This document shows, in pieces, positions 6,268 through 11,690 of a stretch of 11,690 bases of DNA. Source of the DNA: Oscillatoria sp. Prado101 (GTDB lineage: Bacteria; Cyanobacteriota; Cyanobacteriia; Cyanobacteriales; Oscillatoriaceae); the NCBI GenBank assembly GCA_025454445.1, contig JALOOK010000072.1:1-11690 (forward strand). The letters run 5' to 3'. Position numbers and translations under genes: made by a program. The notes under the pieces are model-generated. The model made no database searches. It worked only from the letters and a program-made list of their open reading frames with translations, and had not been told where the DNA came from. Position 1 is the first letter of the stretch; each line of letters opens with the position of its first letter.

Positions 6268-9200
6268 CTAATTGCGAGGCGGAGTGCTTCTCAATGCAAT
6301 CAACCGCTTCCAAGCAAAGTATATCCCCAGCAACAAAACGGCCAGGATATTGCCCAGAATTTGGCCCGGTTCCGGCACAGAGGAATCAAATGGCTGGCTG
6401 GTTGCCGGTGCAGCGGCGGGTGCCGGCGCAGGGAGGGGTGCCGGCGCAGATTTGGCTGCTGTTACAGGAGGGGCTGCCGGCATTGGGCGGTATTGCCCTT
6501 GAACATCCATACCCTCCGGCATTTCCACCGGCACTCGCACTTGGCGGGTGCTGGTCGTATCGACTCGCACATCAGAAGAAACAGCCACAAACGCCGTATA
6601 TTTAGACATCAGCCGGTAAGCCAGCGCCGTATCCGTAACCGCCTTCACCCCTTGAGCAGTTTCGCCCCCATACATTTGCTTCATCAAGTCCTTAATCCGG
6701 GCGCGACCCCAAAGTTGGGCGATTGCAGAATTGCCGCCGCCCTCAAACTCCACCGGCACCGCCTTCTCATAGCGTTTGCCACCCGCTGCAATCCCTTTTA
6801 TGCGCAGCGTGCCACTCTTACTGTCGCCTTTGCGCCCAAACAGCACCAGCGGCTCATTCGCAAACAAATCCGGCGACTTGAGCGGATAAATTTCTGGTTC
6901 CTTCCCAGAACCCTCCCAGCGGACTTCAATATTCGCCAGCACCGGATTGTTGATTTGGCGGAAAAACTTTTCTGCCACTTCCTGCGCCGGCTCATTCGGA
7001 AGCACCACTCGCGACGCACCCCGCCCCTCCTCTGCCAGCCGGTCAATTAAAAACCGGTTCACCGAAGTTCCAACCCCGAAACTGTAGAGCCGGTTGCCCG
7101 GTTTCAGCTGCTTTTGCACGGCTGCAATTATCTCCTCGTCATTGCCAATCAGTCCGTCGGTGAGCAAGACGATGCTGCGCAAACGCCCCTCCGGTGCCGG
7201 TGGGAAATTCAGCACGGCGTTCATGCCATTCATTAACTCCGTGCCCCCATTCGCCTGCAAGCGATTGACATAAGCCATCGCTCTGGCGCGGTTTGCCGGC
7301 GTATTCGCCAAAGGTTGGGCAGACAGCTGGGTTGCAGTATTGGCAAAGTCAATAATAGTAAACGTGTCGTCCGGATTCAGCCCATTAATAAACTGCCGCA
7401 TCAATTCCTTAGATTTCAGCAGCGGATCGCCCGATTGCGAGCCAGAGGTATCCATCAAGAACACCACATCTTTGGGCACAATCTCATTCGTTTGATATTC
7501 CACCGCCGGGATTAAATAAACGGCGAAGTGACCGCCGCGATCGTCAGCCTGACTCAGCACCGCCGACTCGGTTTGCTTGCCGGCAACCCGATACCGCACA
7601 ACCAGGTCTTTATTGGGAATCGCCGTCTCGCTGCTCAGCTGAACCCGCATGATGCGCCCGTCTTGTGTCGTGCGGATTTGATGCGAAGTCGAGCGCACCT
7701 CAGACACCGGCACCCCCGCCTCAATTTCCACCGTCACGTTAATATCCTGCCCCGAACGGGTGCCCGCCGGCAGCACCGGCGGAGTGATTCGCGAAGCGTC
7801 TGCCACCCCGTTTGTATTGCCGGTGGCGTCGCCCGACCCTCCCGGAATATAGCGCGGGCCCACTACCATCGGAAAGACAAATTCGTAATCCCCTTTCTCA
7901 AACTTCAGGCTTTCCGTATAGCGAATGGTGACATCAATTTTCTCCCCCGGTTTGATATTCGCCAGAGACTGCGTAAAGATATTGTCCCGCTCTTGTTCCA
8001 AAAGACCGGCAGTCTTTCCCTCCCGCTTGGCTTGCTCGTAAACTTGTTTCGCCTCTTCCCGTTTTTTAATCGCCCCCCGGATAACGCGGCTGCCAATTTT
8101 TATTTCCATATCATCCACTGCCGCCTCATCCGGCAGCGGAAACACATAAACCGCCTCTAAAGGTTCCTGAAAGGGATTTTCAAACGTCTGCGTCACCTCC
8201 ACCCTGGAAAGATTCCCAGCGATTTTGGCCATCACTTCCGTGTGTTTCAGGGGGAAAACCTGCTGCCGCCCATCTTTCTGGACATACAAACCGCCTTGTT
8301 TCGGAGTGTCTTGCCGGTCAGATGGCTGCGTCACCCCCCCAGTGCTGACCGTCGAAACCTGCTGCGCCACAGGATAAGTCAAAGACCGAACTCCCGCGAA
8401 TCCCAGCGCCAGAATAGCACCCGCCACCAGCCATTTTTTAGTTTGGCCTGATGCCTGGGGAACCGCATTGGAATTCAAGTCTTTCAAGACTTCCTCTGCG
8501 GACTGGTAGCGCTGCTTCGTGGCGTTTTGCAGCATTTTATCGAGAATTTTGCCTAACTGAGGGCTAACCGGCGTTTTCAAATACTGCCGCCACACCCAGG
8601 CATCTTCACTCGTATCAACCAGATCAAAAGGAGGCACCTGAGTCATCAGGTGGATGCAGGTGACGCCCAAACTGTAGATATCGCTGGCAAACGTTGCCTT
8701 GCCTTTGGTCTGTTCCGGTGCCGTGTAGGCAGCAGAGCCAATCACCGTTCCAGTCCTGCCCAGCGCTGTTTCAGTGGCGTATTTTGCCGCGCCAAAATCG
8801 ACGATAACCAGGCGGCGGTCCCTGCGTCGGCGAATAATGTTTTCCGGTTTGATGTCCCGGTGAATCATCTGGCGATCGTGGACAAACTGCAGCACCGGCA
8901 GTAGGCTGTCCAGCAGACTTCGTATCTGGGTTTCATCAAAAGGCCCATTCTCGGCCAGTTCTTGAGCCAAGTTTTGGCCATCGATAAACTCTTGCACCAG
9001 ATACTGGCGTCCGTCCAGCTCAAAATACGCCAGCATTGCGGCAATTTGCGGGTGTTTGCCGAGAACCTTTAACCCCTGGGCTTCTTGGCGAAATAACTCT
9101 GCCGCTTTTTGGGTGCTGTTGGAGCCTTGGTGTTGGGGTAAAAACTGCTTAATTACGCAGCGTGTTTGGGATGGCTGGGATTCATCCACAGTGAGAAAAG

Positions 9201-9387
9201 TTCTGCCAAAGCCCCCCTGACCAATAGGTTTAATGGCTCGGTAGCGCTCTGACAGCAGCAGCTGGGAGCCACAACTTTGGCAAACCACGGCGTCTCGCGG
9301 ATTTTCCGGACTTTTGCAATCGGGATTGAGACAGTAGCACCGCTGCCGGTTGTGGGCTGTGTTTTCTTGAGGCGGGAAATTCGTCAT
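6268..9387 (-). CDS. Zinc ribbon-Ser/Thr kinase-VIT-VWA protein with PEP-CTERM sorting signal
   Basis: A 1039-residue membrane protein from ATG 9387 (GGAG and AGGTGG lie just upstream). Order: zinc ribbon with Cys17, 19, 24, 36 and 39; Ser/Thr kinase about 48-305 with GQGGFG 56-61, Lys80, HRDIKPEN with Asp178, DFG 197-199, APE 223-225 and DIYSLG; membrane helix about 318-336; VIT domain about 365-500; VWA domain about 638-810 with MIDAS DTSGS 646-650, Thr716 and Asp744; a Pro/Ala-rich linker 967-1000; then VPEP 1004-1007, a hydrophobic helix about 1008-1025 and a basic tail starting WKR. The end is a canonical PEP-CTERM signal. All kinase and MIDAS residues are present. Predicted topology: kinase in the cytoplasm, VIT-VWA outside, with the C terminus released or transferred by an exosortase. 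The gene converges on crtA and its partner, which makes it their probable substrate. VIT-VWA proteins are known sortase targets in marine proteobacteria; the attached kinase is the unusual part. Confidence 0.93.
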   Translation of the reverse strand: MTNFPPQENTAHNRQRCYCLNPDCKSPENPRDAVVCQSCGSQLLLSERYRAIKPIGQGGFGRTFLTVDESQPSQTRCVIKQFLPQHQGSNSTQKAAELFRQEAQGLKVLGKHPQIAAMLAYFELDGRQYLVQEFIDGQNLAQELAENGPFDETQIRSLLDSLLPVLQFVHDRQMIHRDIKPENIIRRRRDRRLVIVDFGAAKYATETALGRTGTVIGSAAYTAPEQTKGKATFASDIYSLGVTCIHLMTQVPPFDLVDTSEDAWVWRQYLKTPVSPQLGKILDKMLQNATKQRYQSAEEVLKDLNSNAVPQASGQTKKWLVAGAILALGFAGVRSLTYPVAQQVSTVSTGGVTQPSDRQDTPKQGGLYVQKDGRQQVFPLKHTEVMAKIAGNLSRVEVTQTFENPFQEPLEAVYVFPLPDEAAVDDMEIKIGSRVIRGAIKKREEAKQVYEQAKREGKTAGLLEQERDNIFTQSLANIKPGEKIDVTIRYTESLKFEKGDYEFVFPMVVGPRYIPGGSGDATGNTNGVADASRITPPVLPAGTRSGQDINVTVEIEAGVPVSEVRSTSHQIRTTQDGRIMRVQLSSETAIPNKDLVVRYRVAGKQTESAVLSQADDRGGHFAVYLIPAVEYQTNEIVPKDVVFLMDTSGSQSGDPLLKSKELMRQFINGLNPDDTFTIIDFANTATQLSAQPLANTPANRARAMAYVNRLQANGGTELMNGMNAVLNFPPAPEGRLRSIVLLTDGLIGNDEEIIAAVQKQLKPGNRLYSFGVGTSVNRFLIDRLAEEGRGASRVVLPNEPAQEVAEKFFRQINNPVLANIEVRWEGSGKEPEIYPLKSPDLFANEPLVLFGRKGDSKSGTLRIKGIAAGGKRYEKAVPVEFEGGGNSAIAQLWGRARIKDLMKQMYGGETAQGVKAVTDTALAYRLMSKYTAFVAVSSDVRVDTTSTRQVRVPVEMPEGMDVQGQYRPMPAAPPVTAAKSAPAPLPAPAPAAAPATSQPFDSSVPEPGQILGNILAVLLLGIYFAWKRLIALRSTPPRN
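6271..6381 (-). other. PEP-CTERM sorting signal of the kinase-VIT-VWA protein
   Basis: Residues 1003-1039 comprise VPEPGQ (VPEP at bases 6378-6367), a helix of about 18 hydrophobic residues (ILGNILAVLLLGIYFAW), then KR and an Arg-containing tail. The tripartite layout (Pro-Glu-Pro, membrane helix, basic cluster at the C terminus) is the recognition signal of exosortases. The gene pair at 4436-6133 supplies the cognate enzyme type. Confidence 0.88.
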
Positions 9388-9540
9388 ACCACCTATTTCT
9401 CCAAACCGTTGACGCCATTCTAGCCTAGATCATCTTGAAAGTGGTGAAATTTATTACTTATTAATCAAAACTTTTTACAAAAATTAAGATTAAGTAAAGT
9501 CGCCCTGGCCCGCCCCAGCCTACTTCTATTTCTCAGCCAA
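9388..9540 (-). promoter_or_regulatory. Upstream region of the kinase-VIT-VWA gene
   Basis: AT-rich spacer read on the minus strand towards ATG 9387. TAGAAT, about 30 nt before the start codon, is a possible -10, but no convincing -35 stands at the right distance. GGAGAAATAGGTGG supplies the ribosome site. One TTTACAAA half site occurs near 9474; a single half is not enough to call a regulator. Confidence 0.3.
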
Positions 9541-9576
9541 TTCTCGTTCCCAGCCTGGCAGCTGGGAACGAGAGAA
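9541..9576. repeat. CTCGTTCCCAGC hairpin repeat
   Basis: TTCTCGTTCCCAGC (9541-9554) pairs with GCTGGGAACGAGA (9561-9573) around a 6-nt loop. It belongs to the same CTCGTTCCCAG family as 1291-1340 and the pbpC insert, here as a single hairpin in a spacer. Confidence 0.75.
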
Positions 9577-9666
9577 TGTTTGTAGTTGGGCTGCACGCCC
9601 TACTCCTTGGGTTGGGCCAGAAACCCTGTTTCTGCGCTTTGGGCGGAATCCGGCCCGAAAATGCGT

Positions 9667-9699
9667 GAAACCCGGGTGAGTAGCCTTCTCCCGGGTTTC
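9667..9699. repeat. GAAACCCGGG inverted repeat
   Basis: GAAACCCGGG (9667-9676) pairs with CCCGGGTTTC (9690-9699) across a 13-nt loop. The adjoining 9610-9660 (CCAGAAACCCTGTTTCTGCG, GGGCC facing GGCCC) has the look of the AGAAACCCGGTTTCT repeats of filamentous cyanobacteria. No gene is seen in it. Confidence 0.55.
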
Positions 9700-9734
9700 G
9701 GTTTATCGCCCATTTGCGCACGCCATTGCATTTA

Positions 9735-9975
9735 AGTCAGGGTATAAGGATAACTTAGAGTCGTGTTTTGCCAATTAAACTACCAGGGTATGGGGCACCC
9801 CAGGCTGGATACGAGCCAGCATCTCGACCCTGAATTTTCCCAGACATTCGCTTTGGCGATCGGCGATGAATGCTGAGTTTAGAGTGATAACTTGAACTTG
9901 AGGCCGCGCCAGACCGGTGAGAACCCGGCTGGCTCATCCCGCTCCTACCGGGGCTGCTTGCGCCAAGCGGTGGCA
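9735..9975. other. Gene-free, hairpin-rich stretch with a tRNA-like fold
   Basis: Several compact stems follow each other: CAGGGT 9784-9789 closing on ACCCTG 9827-9832 and enclosing TGGGG-CA-CCCCA (9791-9802) and GCTGG-ATACGAG-CCAGC (9804-9820); then GCCAG-A-CCGG with CCGG-CTGGC (9908-9933, 7-nt loop) and GCTTG-CGC-CAAGC (9956-9968). On the minus strand 9782-9764 reads TAGTTTAATTGGCAAAACA, a good tRNA D-arm lookalike. No complete cloverleaf with a T-arm can be drawn on either strand, so this is at best degenerate tRNA-like sequence or a structured RNA of unknown role. Confidence 0.3.
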
Positions 9976-9995
9976 GGATTTAAACCAGGTTGAAG

Positions 9996-10048
9996 TTAAA
10001 GTTTGAGCTTGAGCTTGTACTCTTTTTCTATATTAACTCAAACTTTAA
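9996..10048 (-). terminator. AT-rich inverted repeat after the DUF7873-like gene
   Basis: TTAAAGTTTGAG (9996-10007) pairs perfectly with CTCAAACTTTAA (10037-10048) across a 29-nt loop, starting 14 nt beyond the stop of the minus-strand gene. The stem is AT-rich and has no T run after it, so it is only a possible transcript end. Confidence 0.35.
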
Positions 10049-10061
10049 AAACCTGCAAGTG

Positions 10062-10793
10062 TCAGCCAAGCAAATATTGAAACACCCGCTGAGCGACACG
10101 CTGTTCTTCAGCTTCGGTGTTGTTCGCTTCCTCGCGGGCGAACTTAACGGCTTGCTGCAGCCGCTCCATGCGCCCGAGCAGTTCGTTGATCCGGCTTGCC
10201 GGCAGGGCACCGGAGAACTTCAACGTCCGCCAGTACCCGACTGTAACATCTTCGTAATAAACTTCCACCTGAGCCGGGTGGTGTTCTGTAGCCTCAGCCT
10301 TGACGTGGTTTCGGGGGATTTTCTTGGTGCGGACAGTTTGCACCGGCTCTGTCGCCCAGCAGTCTGCCGAGGGGTCAAACGCCCACGTCTCCGCTGGGTC
10401 AAGCACCGGCAGCTTCTTAATAAAAGTTTGCAAATCCGCCAGCTGTTTTTCCAAAAAAAGAAGGTAAGATACAGGCACCTGCGCCAGCAGAGTTTGACCG
10501 TCCACCACCACGTCCGCACGGGCGCGACAGTTCGTCCAGTCCTTAGTCGCCGTCACGTCAAACAGCTTGGTCAGAATCTCAACCGTCTGGCGCAGCACCT
10601 GCTCCGCTTTGACTTGCACCTTGTTGGACTCAGGCGGCAGCTGTTCGCCCTCTTCGTCTTTGGGCCGGTAGGTGCGGGCGATGCCGGCTAGCAGCGCCGG
10701 CTTCTGGAGCGCTTGCTGCGCCGCCGCCAGCTCTTGAGCTGACCGGCTTTTTATCCCTTTCTCAATCGCAATAATCTGGTTCAGACGTGCCAT
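10062..10793 (-). CDS. Conserved protein of unknown function, DUF7873-like
   Basis: 243 residues from ATG 10793 to TGA 10062-10064. It opens with NQIIAIEKGIKSRSAQEL and contains YRPKDEEGEQLPPES (about 42-56), FDVTATKDWTN (78-88), a VDGQTLLAQVPVSYLLFLEK block (about 97-116), KKLPVLDPAETW, RTKKIPRNHVKAEAT and a KFSGALPA motif before a C-terminal helical, Glu-rich end (FAREEANNTEAEEQ). No signal peptide or membrane helix is visible, so it should be cytoplasmic. I recognise it as a highly conserved family of hypothetical proteins found in cyanobacteria and other bacteria (now DUF7873 as far as I recall); no function is known to me. It is transcribed alone, divergently from the DUF3747-type gene. 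Two TACAAT hexamers on the minus strand (10838-10833 and 10849-10844) are possible -10 boxes without clear -35 partners. Confidence 0.8.
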   Translation of the reverse strand: MARLNQIIAIEKGIKSRSAQELAAAQQALQKPALLAGIARTYRPKDEEGEQLPPESNKVQVKAEQVLRQTVEILTKLFDVTATKDWTNCRARADVVVDGQTLLAQVPVSYLLFLEKQLADLQTFIKKLPVLDPAETWAFDPSADCWATEPVQTVRTKKIPRNHVKAEATEHHPAQVEVYYEDVTVGYWRTLKFSGALPASRINELLGRMERLQQAVKFAREEANNTEAEEQRVAQRVFQYLLG

Positions 10794-10906
10794 AAATGCT
10801 ATTTAATGTTTGCTTAATCCGCTTTGCCGCCTATTGTAGCACAATTGTATTATTTTGGGGGTGTCTGAATTGTTCGCCAAACAAGCACACCGGGTGGCAC
10901 GGTAGA

Positions 10907-10953
10907 GGGTGCCGGTCAGGGTGCCGGTCAGGGTGCCGGTCAGGGTGCCGGTC
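10907..10953. repeat. 12-bp tandem repeat, about four units
   Basis: The unit GGGTGCCGGTCA is repeated exactly at 10907-10918, 10919-10930 and 10931-10942, with a fourth unit one base short at 10943-10953. It lies in the divergent spacer 10794-11132, which otherwise shows no gene. Each unit carries the TGCCGG hexamer that is over-represented in the window. Confidence 0.9.
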
Positions 10954-11132
10954 GGTGGAAGGAGGGGTGGGTTCGCTCCTTGCGGGCGTCCTGACAAACT
11001 GACTGGACAGATGAGAAACTTTAATGTAGGCTCGTAATTATTTTAAACCCTTGAGAAACAGCAGACATTATCTCTGAGGAACTTACCGAATACCTGCTAA
11101 AGTCAACCAATCTAGTAAAAAAAGGAAACACC

Positions 11133-11690
11133 ATGAAAAATTCACTGCAGCTGGCTGTGGCGGCACTTGCCACAGCCACAGTCTCGACCCTCAGCGCTTT
11201 CAGCCCGGCCCTCGCTTTCACATTTGGCCAGCAAGAAGTTGAGCAAAGCAAATTCATCGCCGTCGCTCAGCCCCTTGCCGGTAACACTTACAAACTGCTG
11301 CTCATCGAGCAGATATCCAACCAGCGCCAGTGCTGGAGTGAAAGTAGCTCTAACCCCGTTAAAGTAGAGCCGCTGCTCTTGCAGTTTGACTTCACCGGCA
11401 TTTGCGGGCGCGGTTTAGACAGCAACGGCTATTCCGTGCGCATGGCCGAGCAAGACTTAGGATTGCAATACACCCTTAACTTAGTTAATCGCGATGGCGA
11501 TATCCAGCTCGTCGCGACTTCCAATAATGACCCAAAAGCCCCTCCGATTGTGATTGGCCGAACCAATGGCATCGCCGATGGCTTTCTCAAAATAAATCTG
11601 GCTCCAGGTTGGCGGTTTACCAAAAGAACCTACAACGGAAAAATCCTAGGACACGTCTATTTTACCAGTGACATAGCGCTGGGCGCAACT
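11133..11690 (+). CDS. Secreted DUF3747-type protein (3' end beyond window)
   Basis: The frame runs from ATG 11133 to the window edge without a stop (186 codons visible). AAAAAGGAAA ends about 5 nt before the ATG and gives a good ribosome site. Residues 1-28 form a classical signal peptide: a KN start, a hydrophobic core (LQLAVAALATATVSTL) and an SPALA cleavage site before FTFGQQEVEQ. The mature part shows QSKFIAVAQPL, LLIEQISNQRQCW, FDFTGICGRGLDSNGYS, AEQDLGLQY, IVIGRTNG and PGWRFTKRTYNGKILGHVYFTSD, which matches the cyanobacterial DUF3747 family as I know it. The two Cys residues (in QCW and ICG) could form a disulphide. Function unknown; export to the periplasm or cell surface is expected. 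Whether the missing C terminus carries a sorting signal cannot be seen. Confidence 0.85.
   Translation, partial: MKNSLQLAVAALATATVSTLSAFSPALAFTFGQQEVEQSKFIAVAQPLAGNTYKLLLIEQISNQRQCWSESSSNPVKVEPLLLQFDFTGICGRGLDSNGYSVRMAEQDLGLQYTLNLVNRDGDIQLVATSNNDPKAPPIVIGRTNGIADGFLKINLAPGWRFTKRTYNGKILGHVYFTSDIALGAT

Noticed and set aside
6361..7050. Plus-strand ORF of 229 codons, and another at 7528-8160
   Set aside because: They are His/Arg-rich antisense shadows of the kinase-VIT-VWA gene, which has complete domains on the other strand.
9754..9820. A true tRNA gene (D-arm-like and anticodon-arm-like segments)
   Set aside because: No strand gives a full cloverleaf: the T-arm is missing, the anticodon stem next to the D-arm has mismatches, and the acceptor ends do not match the expected spacing. 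It is kept only as a tRNA-like relic.
9990..10691. Plus-strand ORF of 233 codons
   Set aside because: It is antisense to the DUF7873-like gene, and its beginning reads through an AT-rich inverted repeat.

Overview
The window looks like a chromosomal segment of a filamentous, Oscillatoriales-type cyanobacterium (Microcoleus/Oscillatoria-like). The reasons are a cyanoexosortase A gene with its partner gene, a cyanobacteria-type Ser/Thr kinase with an N-terminal zinc ribbon, a DUF3747-type secreted protein, and spacers filled with the short hairpin repeats typical of these genomes. The classical HIP1 octamer GCGATCGC is not seen, whereas the hexamer TGCCGG/CCGGCA occurs about fifty times by hand count. 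The genus is an inference.

Layout from left to right. (1) 3-365: the C-terminal end of an Rpn-type PD-(D/E)XK nuclease/transposase-like protein, cut by the window edge and closed by a clear terminator. (2) 366-875: a spacer with a long palindromic repeat and a good promoter, leading to a 72-codon hypothetical ORF (876-1094). (3) 1095-1559: a repeat-packed spacer. (4) 1560-4016: pbpC, a bifunctional transglycosylase/transpeptidase (PBP1C) of 818 codons that carries a 144-bp repeat inserted in frame. It is flanked by 52-bp direct repeats and by oppositely oriented copies of the palindromic repeat. (5) 4436-6133: cyanoexosortase A (crtA) and the cyanoexosortase A-associated protein, separated by a MITE-like hairpin element with an apparent 10-bp target duplication. 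(6) 9387-6268, convergent to that pair: a 1039-residue protein with zinc ribbon, Ser/Thr kinase, membrane segment, VIT domain, VWA domain, Pro/Ala linker and a C-terminal VPEP plus membrane helix plus basic tail, which is a PEP-CTERM sorting signal. (7) 9388-10061: a gene-free, hairpin-rich spacer with a tRNA-like fold. (8) 10793-10062: a conserved protein of unknown function (DUF7873-like). (9) 10794-11132: a divergent spacer with a 12-bp tandem repeat. (10) 11133-11690: a secreted DUF3747-type protein cut by the right edge.

The most interesting unit is 4436-9387. A dedicated exosortase (catalytic Cys178, Arg223, His243), its partner protein and a PEP-CTERM substrate sit side by side. The substrate is not a plain secreted protein: it joins a complete cytoplasmic kinase to an extracytoplasmic VIT-VWA module that the neighbouring exosortase would be expected to cleave. 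This suggests a transmembrane signalling receptor whose sensor end is processed by, and perhaps anchored through, cyanoexosortase A. That functional link is inferred from domain content and gene position.
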